Positions 1 through 10,338 of a DNA stretch of 64,000 nt are shown here, in pieces. Source of the DNA: Cephalotus follicularis (Eukaryota; Streptophyta; Magnoliopsida; Oxalidales; Cephalotaceae); NCBI GenBank assembly GCA_001972305.1, contig BDDD01002051.1, positions 202,947 to 266,946 of the forward strand, given 5' to 3'. The position numbers and the translations under genes are program-made. The notes under the pieces were generated by a model, which was given only the letters and a program-made list of their open reading frames with translations, was not told the DNA's origin and ran no database searches. Each line of letters starts with the position of its first letter. Position 1 is the first letter of the stretch.

Positions 1-1920
1 CCCGTATGACCATTTCTGTTCAATTTCAGTGTGAGGTGCACTGGAAGGAAATAATCATGTTTTGACACTCTGACAGGCCAAAGCGTGTGGGTGTCAAAAT
101 GGGTTCATTTCTTTGAGGATTGTGGGTTCGGACTGATACCGGGGTCATACTATTGGCACGCCAAAGCTGTGGATTGTATGGGCTGGGAGGCCGCAACTTT
201 TATCAGATCTTACATTTTGGGTAAGAGGCCCTAATGAAAATATTGTGCTTTAAGCCTAACTATTCGCTATTGTGGTTTGTCATGCCAAAGCTGAGATCAT
301 GATAGGGCGGGATAGATTCCGATCCCCACTAGGAGGCAAGAGACTTCTCGAGTTCCACATTGGAGGTGTGGGATATGATTAGAATAGTGGGAGAAGCCAT
401 AATTACAAAAGACCAAGGATTATGGTAATAACATAAATGGAATGATCTGTTAATATTCTCTTCCTTTTTCCTCATATAGGTTGCTAGTTTTCACATACTT
501 AATTATATACTCAAATTGGCAAACAGCACAAACCAACATCAAACACGTTTAACACTCCAAAACTTGAACATTTGAATTTCACTGAATGGAAACGCGTTTA
601 GCGTAACATTCTCACGAGCATGAGAGTCACTCATGTCATGACTGAGATAATCCCGAGCTACTGAACGATGTATCCGACCATCACAAGGCCAGTTCGGCTA
701 AATGGTGGAACGAAGATTATCAAGCTCGTACCCTATCAATTGTTGACATGTTGCCACAATTCCGCATGATCGGGATATGCACTCACCAACCTTGTTTGTC
801 ATGCTTACACAACTTGAGGAGGTGTATGGCACCCAGTCGAGGACCGCAAAGGTGGATTTTGACCAAGAGAGGTCATGATCGTCTGTGATATCTCGATTTC
901 CTACTTGAATAATCTCAAGGGGACATAGATAAAGTGAATTTAAGTTCCAAGGGTGAAAACCCAAGGAAGAGGTAGCTAGTGCAAAGGGAATTCCATTCTA
1001 GAAAAACGATCTAAAAGTTTTATATGGAGTTTGCCTACTTCCATCGTGGGAAGCTAAGGCAATTGGAAGAGATATAATCTGTTCCTATAGTCCAAAGCAG
1101 GAAATACCTTATGGTTAGGTACTTTCATGTTTTATCTAGTTTACAATGTAAGTTCAATTTGAGTAGTTGGCTTAGATTATGAGACTAACATTTGTAACTC
1201 TTTGCAGGTGACTGAGAGAGGCTAAACAGCTGAGAGAGCTGACAAAGCTATGGACTGGCGCCATGGTGATGCATCGACGATTCACACCTATGCAATTGGC
1301 GTTTATGAATTGTATATTTTTGTAAATGGTTATGTAATAAAGATTTGATCTCTATATATAAAGAACATTGTATGAAATTTTGTTTCTATGTGATATATGT
1401 ATAAGATGAGCTGGAAGCTCAAATTTTTGGTATAAATTCTTAGTCTTATACATTTCAATGTTCTAGTTAGTGCAAGAGGCATGTGGACACAAGAGATCTA
1501 TGTCTTATACAATTACCATAACATTATATTAACAATTCAAAGGAACAAATTAATAAAAGATATAAATCCTTCATTATTATTGTATTATTGATTAGGTCAT
1601 CCTAGAGATGCTAGGAAAACACAATGGTTAAGGATAGTCTATAGGACATCTAGGACGTGTGGTCCTCTCCAATGTGTGCACCATGTGTGATTGGTGTGGT
1701 GACCAAATCTCTCGTCTTCGTGCGAGGAGATAGGATGGTGGACATATTAGGTTAAGTCCACACCGACGATAGTGAACCAATATCGGTTAATGCAACTGGA
1801 GATTTTGACTACTTCAATACCATCATCGGTGTTTTATCACGATTTTGGGTAAGTGTTTCAAGAGGAAAACAAGTCTAAAATCCTAAGAAAGAGTCATGGA
1901 TTTATGACTAGAAGTAGATA
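1..1920. other. Unassigned non-coding sequence, probably 5' interior of the copia element
   Basis: No reading frame here has convincing similarity to a known family. The stretch lies upstream of a copia integrase remnant (from 1921) on the same strand, so it is probably degraded copia gag/protease sequence or an older insertion inside it. Around 355-400 there is a CCACATTGG-type motif followed by GTGTGGGA, a pairing often seen near plant retroelement promoters. About 170-235 can be read as a short open stretch ending at a GGTAAG donor-like site, and about 1200 has a TTTGCAG acceptor-like site, but I cannot tie these to a gene. Confidence 0.3.
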
Positions 1921-2418
1921 ATGGTAAGTGCCATTATGTCTTTTATACATCTTACAAATATTTTTATGGGTAATGCACAACAGTTGGCAGAGCATATCCT
2001 TATCCGGATTCCTTTAAAATCCGTTCCCTCCGATATCGAGAGGATATCATATGATCAAGGAGATCATAAATGGAGGAAACCTAGCCTAAACCATTTGAGG
2101 GTTAAGGCTGTCCAGTTTATATAAGAAGGCGAAAACCTTCTAAGTTGGAGGCACAATTGAGATGTTGTTGGTTTGTGGAATATTCTAAGATGTGCTTAGG
2201 ATATTACTTCCACCATCCCTGCGAACAAATATGGTTTTATTTCGCGTACTACAAAATTTCTAGAGAGGAATTCCTGATTGCAGGAAGCAGTGGGAGTTAG
2301 ATGAAACAAAGAGAGTTTCCACAAGGTAGAAACGCACAGGATGATAAGGAACTAGAAGTTTATTCATGTAAAGACATGATTGGGAAATGATCCCAATATG
2401 AGATAGAGACTCGGTAAG
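1921..2418 (+). pseudogene. Ty1/copia integrase C-terminal region, degraded
   Basis: The frame reads MSF...GNAQQLAEHIL...SLNHLRV and, after several stops and frameshifts, FLEREFL. This is the order seen in the copia integrase core and its C-terminal extension, where the enzyme joins element cDNA to host DNA. Stops and frameshifts between 2100 and 2400 make it non-functional. The reading is cut at 2419-2423 (GCACT), the target duplication of the composite chromovirus that follows. The copia polyprotein resumes at 10339 after the second GCACT copy. Assignment to copia is firm from the downstream RT and RNase H; the exact 5' limit of integrase is not. Confidence 0.75.
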
Positions 2419-2423
2419 GCACT

Positions 2424-3975
2424 TGTCACACCCCGCCCTTCGGTTCCAAATAAGGACACAAGCATATATGGTGATATCAGAAATTAAATATAATATTCCA
2501 GGATCCCTTACAACAATTCATAAACAATATACAGAAGCATTCAGTAAGCCAGAATATAAAACAGTGTTTGGAAAAGACTCGGATCGATTCGAGGAACAAA
2601 CGAATCAAAACAGTTGAAAACAGTACATTTCTGGGCAAAACAGTCGACTATTACAGAGCTTCAGCCGACTGGGGAAGCTTGGCAGTCGACTATTCATAAG
2701 GTCCACTCGACTACTCAAACTAGAATGCAGACAGTCGACTGGTTCATACATCTAGTCGACTACTCAACCTAAGGCAGTCGACTGTGTTCATATGGCAGTC
2801 GGCTGCTCATCCAATCCAGCCGACTGTCCACAGGTACAGCCGACTGTTCTGGACGACAGAACAGTGGGAAATTAGACAATTCAATACTGAAAATGGTTCA
2901 AATGAGTATAACAATAAACCAGAGACACCTGGACACAAACATAAGATCATATATGACATTTATATGACTCAGGAACACAGAATTGATAAGAAAACAATTT
3001 GACAGTGGCTTATCTTTAAGAGAAAGCAAGAAGGCATGCATACATGTGTGTCCAGATTCTGTCCCTTATTAATTTGTAGACTTTAAAACTAGATTGTGAC
3101 ATGTGTAAGGTGTATTACACATGTTAACAGACTTAACAACACAGTGGCAGAACATATTAGCATAGGAATTGAACCCAAGGGACATTAATAGCATAAAAAC
3201 TGAATTTATGACATTGGAACAAAACCATTACTGGAGGAAAACGAATTTAACTAACCTGCAGTGAGTACCAAGGACACGAAAACACAACAATAACAATTGT
3301 TACCCAGCTGTGAACAAAAATAGAGTACAAGGAAAACAAAACAAAGACATGCTTAGACATGCATAACAAACCAAGTGAATTCAACCCAAAAGAAACAACC
3401 AACGGATTGACATTACCTTAACAACTTGAAGAAACGATTTACAGCAGATTAACACAGCTTCTCTTGGCAGAAATCGGCAAGGACACTTTGCAGAGAAGAG
3501 GGAGACACTTTAAAATGCCAATGCCACTCTCACAAAGGCAAAAAGGAGACAAAATCTGCTATAAAGGGAAGAAGAGAGGATTTTCAAGGATTGAAATAGG
3601 AAAATGAGATTTTTGCCGTGTGGAATTGATGTAGGAGAGAAGGAATTCGGGAGAAGGAGGAGAAGAATAGGAAATAAGAAGAAAAGGAAAGAAAAGGAAA
3701 GAAATAAAAAAAAACAAAATAAAGGAATTTAAAAGAAATAAAATTAAGAAGTTTTAAAATAAAAGAAAGTAATTGTTTGTTAAAATAAAATTTTGATTAA
3801 AATAAACCCAAACCCAACATAGCATAACATATCCAAAATTGGACTGGTATCAGTCAGCCCAAATCACATAAGCCCAAAACAAAGGGCAACCGGCTTTAAA
3901 ATTAAACAAATTTAAAAAGCTCGAAAACACACATAAAATCCGTAAAACACATTTACGAACGAGCAGGGTATTACA
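2424..3975 (-). repeat. Chimeric LTR: beta body with an alpha tip
   Basis: From the polypurine tract side it starts TGTAATACCC and is beta-type (matching 5337-6470 and parts of 12381-14826) down to about 2561. The last 137 bp (2424-2560) match the alpha LTR at 8817 nearly base for base instead. The switch falls in an A-run near 2558-2561. A TATA-like CTTTATAG lies at 3559-3566 on the - strand. The two LTRs of one retroelement are copied from one template, so this mismatch with the right-hand LTR indicates later recombination or nested insertion plus deletion. Confidence 0.85.
2641..2846. repeat. Array of ten TCGA-centred 10-bp palindromes at about 21 bp spacing
   Basis: Copies of CAGYCGRCTG or close variants start at 2641, 2662, 2683, 2704, 2732, 2753, 2775, 2796, 2817 and 2837. 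Steps are 21, 21, 21, 28, 21, 22, 21, 21 and 20 bp. The sequences between copies differ, so this is not a simple tandem repeat. It lies about 700 bp downstream of the TATA-like site in LTR orientation. Confidence 0.9.
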
Positions 3976-3990
3976 TCCACCCCCCCTAAA
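3976..3990 (-). other. Polypurine tract next to the 3' LTR
   Basis: On the - strand this is a run of purines dominated by G immediately upstream of the LTR start TGTAATACCC. It is the expected primer for plus-strand DNA synthesis. It follows the chromodomain stop by about 40 bp. Confidence 0.8.
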
Positions 3991-4029
3991 AAGAAGATTT
4001 CATCACGAAATCACAAACACAAACATACC

Positions 4030-5336
4030 TCAAACAAACAAGTGCGGATAACGCTCCCGAATATGCTCCTCAAACTCCCAAGTAGCCTCACGTTCGGGAT
4101 GATTCCTCCACAGCACTTTCACAAAAGAAACGGTCTTGCTACGTGTCACCCGTTCCTGTCGATCCAGAATAGCCTCTGCCTCCTCATCACAAGATAGATC
4201 CTCCCGAATACTGTCCAACGGATAGTGAACCACATATAGGGGATGATATTGATAACCTCTCAGCAAAGACACGTGGAACACGTTATGTACATGTGCTAAC
4301 TGCGGAGGCAAAGCTAACCGATAAGCGACCGCACCTACCTTCTCCAGAACTTTGAAAAGTCTGATAAACCGCGGACTCAACTTTCCTTTCAGCCCAAAAA
4401 GTCGGACTCCTTTCCAAGGTGAAACTTTCAAGAACACCCATTCACCTACCTTGAACTCCAAATCTCTCCGATGTCTGTCCGCATAACTCTTCTGTCGAGA
4501 TTGAGCCGCTTTCAATCTCTCCCTTGCTATTGCCACTTTCTCCGTAGTGATCTGCACTAGCTCGGGTCCCTCGATAACTCGCTCTCAAACCTCATCCCAA
4601 CATGTCGGAGCACGACACTTCCTCCCATACAGAGCTTCAAACGGAGCCATACCAATGCTTGCATGCCAACTGTTATTGTAGGCAAATTCCACCAAGCTCA
4701 AATACTCATCCCAGCTCCCAGTCCACTCCAAAGCACAAGACCTCAACATATCCGCTAAGGTCTGGATAGTTCTCTCAGTCTGTCCATCTGTCTGTGGATG
4801 AAAAGCTGTACTGTAACTGAGCCTAGTACCCCAAGCTTTCTGAAACCCCTTCCAAAACCGCGATGTTAAACGAGGATCCCTATCCGAAACAATGGATACA
4901 GGAGTCCCATGCAGTCTCACTATCTCCTACTGAAACACCTCAGCCAAACGATCAACAGAAAAGTCTTCTCGGATAGCCAAGAAGTGAGCCGATTTAGTCA
5001 ATCAATCCACTACTACCCAGATAGCATCGTTCCTCCTGAAAGTTCTCGGTAAACACGTAACAAAGTCCATCGATATACTCTCCCATTTCCATACCGAAAC
5101 TTCCAAGGGCTGTAATAAACCACTAGCACGTTGGTGCTCGATCTTTACCTGCTGACAGATCAAATACTTCCCAACGTACTTCGCTACATCCCTTTTCATT
5201 CCATTCCACCAGAAGTTCTTCTTCAAGTCTCTATACATTTTCGTAGAACCCGGATGTATAGAAAATGGAGAACTGTGTGCCTCTGACAAAACAGCATCTC
5301 TGAAAGAAGAATCTGATGGAACACACAACCAATTAC
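4030..5336 (-). pseudogene. Chromovirus integrase and C-terminal chromodomain, degraded
   Basis: Reads from the HHCC zinc finger (H..H in AHSSPFSIH; the first Cys of the CxxC pair is Tyr in KYLICQQ) through the DDE core ([31 protein letters not shown]) to a chromodomain-like tail (RSKTVSFVKVLWRNH, EREATWEFEEHIRERYPHLF). Integrase inserts cDNA; the chromodomain is thought to steer it to particular chromatin. At least three in-frame stops interrupt it, after VVVD, after VFQ and after CWDEV. It is joined at 5337 to a truncated beta LTR rather than to RNase H, so the RNase H region is missing. It probably belongs to the nested beta element. Confidence 0.85.
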
Positions 5337-6470
5337 TCTGGACGACAGAACAGTGGGAAATTAGACAATTCAATACTGAAAATGGTTCAAATGAGTATAA
5401 CAATAAACCAGAGACACCTGGACACAAACATATGATCATATATGATATTTATATGACTCAGGAACACAGAATTGACAAGAAAACAATTTGACAGTGGCTT
5501 ATCTTTAAGAGAAAGCAAGAAGGCATGCATACATGTGTGTCCAGATTCTGTCCCTCATTAATTTGCAGACTTTAAAACTAGATTGTGACATGTCTAAGGT
5601 GTATTACACATGTTAACAGACTTAACAACACAGTGGCAGAACATATTAGCATAGGAATTGAACCCAAGGGACATTAATATTATAAAAACTGAATTTATGA
5701 CATTGGAACAAAACCATCACTGGAGGAAAACAAATTTAACTAACCTGCAGTGAGTACCAAGGGCACGAAAACACAGCAATAACAATTGTTACCCGCCTGT
5801 GAACAAAAACAGAGGACAAGGAAAACAAAACAAAGACATGCTTAGACATGCATAACAAACCAAGTGAATTCAACCCAAAAGAAACAACCAACGGATTAAC
5901 ATTACCTTAACAACTTGAAGAAACGATTTACAGCAGATTAACGCAGCTTCTCTTGGCAGAAATCGGCAAGGACACTTTGCAGATAAGAGGGAGACACTTT
6001 AAAATGGCAATGCCACTCTCACAAAGGCAAAAAGGAGACAAAATCTGCTATAAAGGGAAGAAGAGAGGATTTTCAGGGATTGAAATAGGAAAAGGAGATT
6101 TTTACCGTGTGGAATTGAAGAAAGAGAGAAGGAATTTGGGAGAAGGAGGAGAAGAATAGGAAACGAGAAGAAAAGGAAAGAAAAGGAAGAAAAGGAAAGA
6201 AATAAAAAAAAGAAATAAAGGAATTTATAAGAAATAAAATTAAGAATTTTAAAATAAAAGAAAGTAATTGTTTGTTAAAATAAAATTTTGATTAAAATAA
6301 ACCCAAACCCAACATAGGATAACATATCCAAAATTGGACTGGTATTAGTCAGCCCAAATCACATAAGCCCAAAACAAAGGGTAACCGGCTTTAAAATTAA
6401 ACAAATTTAAAAAGCCCGAAAACACACATAAAATCCGTAAAATACATTTACGAACGAGCAGGGTATTACA
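5337..6470 (-). repeat. Truncated beta LTR between RT and integrase
   Basis: Nearly identical to about 2848-3975 (roughly 3 percent difference over a 175-bp stretch compared by eye). It begins TGTAATACCC immediately after RT codons, as the 5' LTR of a nested element would. It ends exactly where the palindrome array of the full LTR would start. RNase H, the rest of the LTR and the gag-RT of the nested element are absent. Confidence 0.85.
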
Positions 6471-6960
6471 AAAAAACTGGTCCAGGTAAGGTTGGAACAC
6501 TTTGTTCATCATACACATAAAGGTTGCAGGAGCATTTGTCAAACCAAACGACAGTATCAGAAATTCGTAATGCCCATATCTTGTTTGAAATGCGGTTTTC
6601 TCCACATCACCTTCTCTAATCCTCAACTGATGATAACCTGTTCTTAGGTCAAGCTTTGCAATTGGTCGAACAACTCCTCAATATGTGGCAGAGGATACTT
6701 GTTCTTCACAGTCACCTGATTTAGCAGCCTGTAGTTGATGCATAACCGCATCGATCCATCCTTGTTCTTCACAAACAGAACCGGTGCTCCCCACAGTGAT
6801 ACACTCGGTCTAATAAAGCCCTTGTCAAGATAATCCTGCAAATAAACTTTAAACTCTTTCAGTTCGGCAGGAGCCATTCGGTACGGTGCTCTGGATATAG
6901 GGGCAGTCCCAGGTAACAACTCAATACTGAACTCTATATCCCTCTACGGTGGCAATGAAG
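6471..6960 (-). pseudogene. Chromovirus reverse transcriptase, N-terminal part
   Basis: Contains [58 protein letters not shown] and, after a short frameshifting deletion near 6650, [20 protein letters not shown] and [11 protein letters not shown] copies element RNA into DNA. The usual DYR is NYR here. The frame stops short of the catalytic xxDD box because the beta LTR begins at 6470. The upstream protease is in a different frame. Confidence 0.88.
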
Positions 6961-7437
6961 TGAGTTCATCTGGAAATACATCTGGCAATTCAAATACAAT
7001 AGACACTTGTTCAATACTGGGAGTACCTTTCGTATGATCAACCACATACGCCAAATAGCCCTCGCATCCTTGCTTGAGATACTTCTGTGCTCGAGTATAT
7101 GAAATGATCGAAGCAGTAACCTTCTTCTCCCCGATAAACTTGCACTCAGTCCCATCATGAAGGTAAAATGTCATCATCTTGTTGTAGCAATCCACACAAG
7201 CATGATGAGCAAACAGCCAGTCCATCCCCAAGATTACATCGAAATCCCGGATAGGTAGAACTATCAGGTCAGCAAATAATTGTCTCCCAGCCACCATGAT
7301 CTCACAGTCTTTCATAACAATATCAGATAGAAGACAAGTACCCGCAGGAGTACTCACTTCCAATACATAAGGTAGTCTAGAAGTAATACCATGCAAATTA
7401 CAAGTAAATTCAAATGCGATGAATGAATGTGTCACAC
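6944..7437 (-). pseudogene. Chromovirus retropepsin (aspartic protease) and linker
   Basis: Recognised from [43 protein letters not shown] and CYNKMMTF, in the order of plant Ty3 protease followed by the protease-RT linker that ends FELPDVFPDELTSLPP. The protease cleaves the Gag-Pol precursor. The catalytic D-x-G triad is lost: gag ends ...HVLVDLV at a stop, and the frame resumes at THSF without the Pro/Ser-Gly-Ala found in the two sister elements (25761-26402 and 43630-44511). Confidence 0.85.
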
Positions 7438-8711
7438 CAGGTCAACCAATACATGAGCTAGTATGCCAGATATGTAAATAGTACCTCCCACAATAGTAGT
7501 AGATTCTGGCACATCACCTTTAGATAAGGTGTAGACCCTACCTTTCACGATTCCCTTCCCAGTATCCTTCCGCGGTTGAGCTGCCACAACACTACCACTA
7601 GCACCAGCACTACCCTGTTGGCCGCGTGCTTGATCCCTCATCATTGGGCAATTATACAGTATGTGATCTTGTGAACCATACCTCAAGCACTTTCCCATCT
7701 TCTTCCAGCATTCAGTCTTATCATGGTTCTGACGACCGCAAAAAGCACATCCACCTGCATTTTGTTGATTATTCCGGCTAAGTGTCCTTGACCGTGAATT
7801 TCGGCGTTGAGAACCTCCTTGACCTCGGTTGTCAGACTTTGTTGACTTAGCAGGATTATTACTTCCCTGCCCTTGTGACTGTGTGGCCCTCGATTGATTA
7901 GTTTGAGACCGTTCTTTTCTCCTTTCATTGGCATCTGCTTCAAGAATCATCGCTCTCTCAGCAACCTCAACAAAAGAGGTCAGCTGCAACATCAATAGTT
8001 TAGATCTGATGTCAGGTCGAAGGCCTTTTAGAAACCTTCGGATCATCCATGATTCACCCTCTACCAGATAAGGTGTATGTCTTGCTAGCTCCACAAATCT
8101 GGTCTGGTACTGAGCTACCGTCATGTCTCCTTGACGTAACTCCATCAATTCTGTCTCCCATCGGTCACGCTCTATCTGTGGCACATAAGCCTCAAGAAAC
8201 TCAGACTGGAATCTGTCCCAAGTCCTGTTAAGTCCACGGCCTTCCCATTTTGCTTCAGTCCTTTCCCACCAGTAAGTAGCCTCGCCCCATAAGCGGTACA
8301 CAGCAAAATTGAGTTTCTGCTCATCGGTACACTCCAAAGCAGCAAATATTTTCTCCAGGTCTCTAATCCACTGCTAAGCCACAGTAGCATTCAGTTCACC
8401 ATTGAAAGTCAGAGGATTCTGTCTCATGAACCGCTCCAGATCTCGGCTAAATCCACCGGCATGGCAAGCTTCAGGTGCTTGCTAATAGGTACGGTTAGCC
8501 TCGTACATTTGCCGAATCTGTTCCATGTTCGCCGCATTCGCGTGCATCTGCTGTCGAAAAAGATCAGCCAGGCGGTCAAAATTACTCCTCTCTTCTTGCA
8601 CTGGGGGGATATTCACTCCTTCATCCATTGGCGGGCATTTCCAGGTACTTGCGGTGCACTGACACCTTCATCGGCTCTACGCCTTCCTCTTCTTCCTCTT
8701 CGGAGATCCAT
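7438..8711 (-). pseudogene. Chromovirus gag with zinc knuckles, degraded
   Basis: The ATG at 8711 opens an Arg-rich leader, MDLRRGRRGRRR. A frameshift follows before RSNFDRLADLFRQQM, and stops lie near 8490 and 8373. The long open part from 8337 has the gag capsid signature (YRLWGEATYWWERTEAKW, FLEAYVP, LRQGDMTVAQYQTRFVELAR, IRRFLKGLRPDI), a Gln/Ser/Arg-rich linker, and two knuckles: CAFCGRQNHDKTEC is intact CCHC, while CLRYGSQDHILYNC has its second Cys replaced by Tyr. Gag forms the cytoplasmic particle and binds RNA. Confidence 0.88.
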
Positions 8712-8800
8712 TCAGTTTCCTATATGGAATGACATAATCATTAGGAAACAATTCACTTAAATTTCTGAGAAACCTATCCCAGCTAGCCTATATGGAATAT

Positions 8801-8812
8801 GCTATGATACCA
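8801..8812 (-). other. Primer binding site for initiator Met tRNA, one mismatch
   Basis: On the - strand TGGTATCATAGC, four bases inside the right-hand LTR. The usual plant primer site is TGGTATCAGAGC, so there is one change. Confidence 0.8.
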
Positions 8813-8816
8813 TGCT

Positions 8817-10333
8817 TGTCACACCCCGCCCTTCGGTTCCAAATAAGGACACAAGCATATATGGTGATATCAGAAAATAAATATAATATTCCAGCATCCC
8901 ATACAACAATTCATAAACAATATGCGGAAGCATTCAGTAAGCCAGAATATAAAATACAAGTCATCCGCACGTAGCCCATACTACGTGCAGGCATAATCCA
9001 ACAATTATCCTTACATAAGGAAAGTACAACAGAGTACGGGGTATGATCCGTTCATTAAAAAATATAGTACATCATCATAAAACAACAACCTTAAGGTGAC
9101 AAATAGAAGCTCTCCAAGCTTCAGCAGCAATCTCCAAGTCTTCGCTTAATCTGAAATTGTAGGGGTTAGCCGTTGTCCTCACTTGGCTAAGTAGGAAGAT
9201 AATGCATGTTAAGGAATATATGGATGCAACATGTATGACAGTTTATATTTCAAATATCATTTAAGTATGCCAATATATAAGCAATCATGCCAAGTGGCCA
9301 TAGACAATACAATGCAAGCATACCGCACAAGGGTACAATCAATTCATACTGTGGTTTGGGGTGTCACATGTCGCTAACTCCTAGCACCAACTGCGCACCA
9401 CCTATCTATCACCATACACTCCGAAGATGATAGATCAGGTAGCATTTACTACCAGCGTTAGCAGGCAGTTTAACAAATAAGATATGCAATGCAGACAGTT
9501 TGGGTGTGTACTCTAGCCAACTCCTGACACATAGGACCACCTCCGTTAGCCAGTGACACATGCCGTCACTCGACTAATCGGCAATAACAAAGACAATCAA
9601 TTCAATCATTTCAGTTCAATAATAATATTACATATATATATAAGATTTTAAACATCCTCCTAGTTACATTATCATCACATTAGCAGTGAGCTCGGATTGA
9701 GAACTTACCAAGCAAATCCAAGCTTCAATTCTCTTTCTTTGGGCTCTAATCCATCAACATGCAAGCTCCATTAATTTTTGGCCACTCTCCTCTAACTCCA
9801 GTGTTTTCTAACACTCACACAAAGTTCTAGCAGTTGATATAAAGGCTTAGGGATCTTTGAATTAACCAGATTACCATAACTCAACCTTCTCTCATCACAT
9901 GCACTTCTCTTTCTCTTTTCTTTCTATCTCTTTCTCACCTTTCTCTTCTTTCCATTCTGTTTTGCAGGTTGCAGGTCTGCAGAGAACATGCAAGCACTCA
10001 ATTTGCATGCTCTGTTAGCTACTGTCACGCATGACACCTGCCCTTCATGCATTCCCTTTGGGTCAGTCACACAGGCATGCACAAAAACCTGTTCTGTACC
10101 GATCTAGTCGACTGTCTTCAACAGGCAGTCGACTGTCACACCATGCATCAGGCAGTCGACTGTTCCCCTGTGACAGTCGGCTGTCGATGGCTGCTTTTGG
10201 GTTATTTTAGGCCCGTTTGCTCAAATAAACTAACAACCACAAACCATATAATAATTGGACATTAAATTCAAGTAAGTGCACATTTTATTCATCGATATTA
10301 TAATGTACACGAATTGAATTTGCGGTTATTACA
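8817..10333 (-). repeat. Alpha-family LTR (5' LTR of the composite element)
   Basis: Spans TGTCACACCCC to GCGGTTATTACA, about 1.5 kb. A TATA-like TTTATATC lies at 9836-9843 on the - strand. A block with TTAGCC and GGCTAA arms lies near 9166-9190, and GCCAAGTGGCC near 9296. Other alpha copies are about 2.5-2.7 kb, so this one is shorter inside. Confidence 0.88.
10105..10183. repeat. Four TCGA palindromes upstream of an alpha LTR TATA-like site
   Basis: TAGTCGACTG at 10105, CAGTCGACTG at 10126 and 10153, CAGTCGGCTG at 10174; steps 21, 27 and 21 bp. In LTR orientation the cluster is about 260 bp upstream of the TATA-like site at 9836-9843. Confidence 0.85.
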
Positions 10334-10338
10334 GCACT

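Larger units (their letters stand above)
2424..10333 (-). mobile_element. Composite chromovirus-type Ty3/gypsy retrotransposon with target duplication GCACT
   Basis: The unit is bounded by TGTCACA at the left, TTATTACA at the right, and the same 5-bp duplication GCACT at 2419-2423 and 10334-10338. It is inserted into a copia polyprotein. Reading leftward it has an alpha LTR, primer site, gag, protease and RT up to 6471. At 6470 a beta LTR begins, truncated at 5337; integrase plus chromodomain follow (5336-4030), then a polypurine tract, a beta LTR (3975-2561) and finally about 137 bp of alpha LTR end. The simplest reading is a beta element nested in the RT of an alpha element, followed by two internal deletions. 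No part is intact. Confidence 0.85.

Noticed and set aside
170..235. Possible host-gene exon ending at a donor-like site
   Set aside because: Only about 20 codons, no recognised family and no convincing partner exon. Left as unassigned.
2641..2846. CRISPR-like pattern of short repeats and unique spacers
   Set aside because: Units are 10-bp palindromes with 11-bp spacers, located in plant LTRs, with no cas-like genes. Neither size nor context fits CRISPR.
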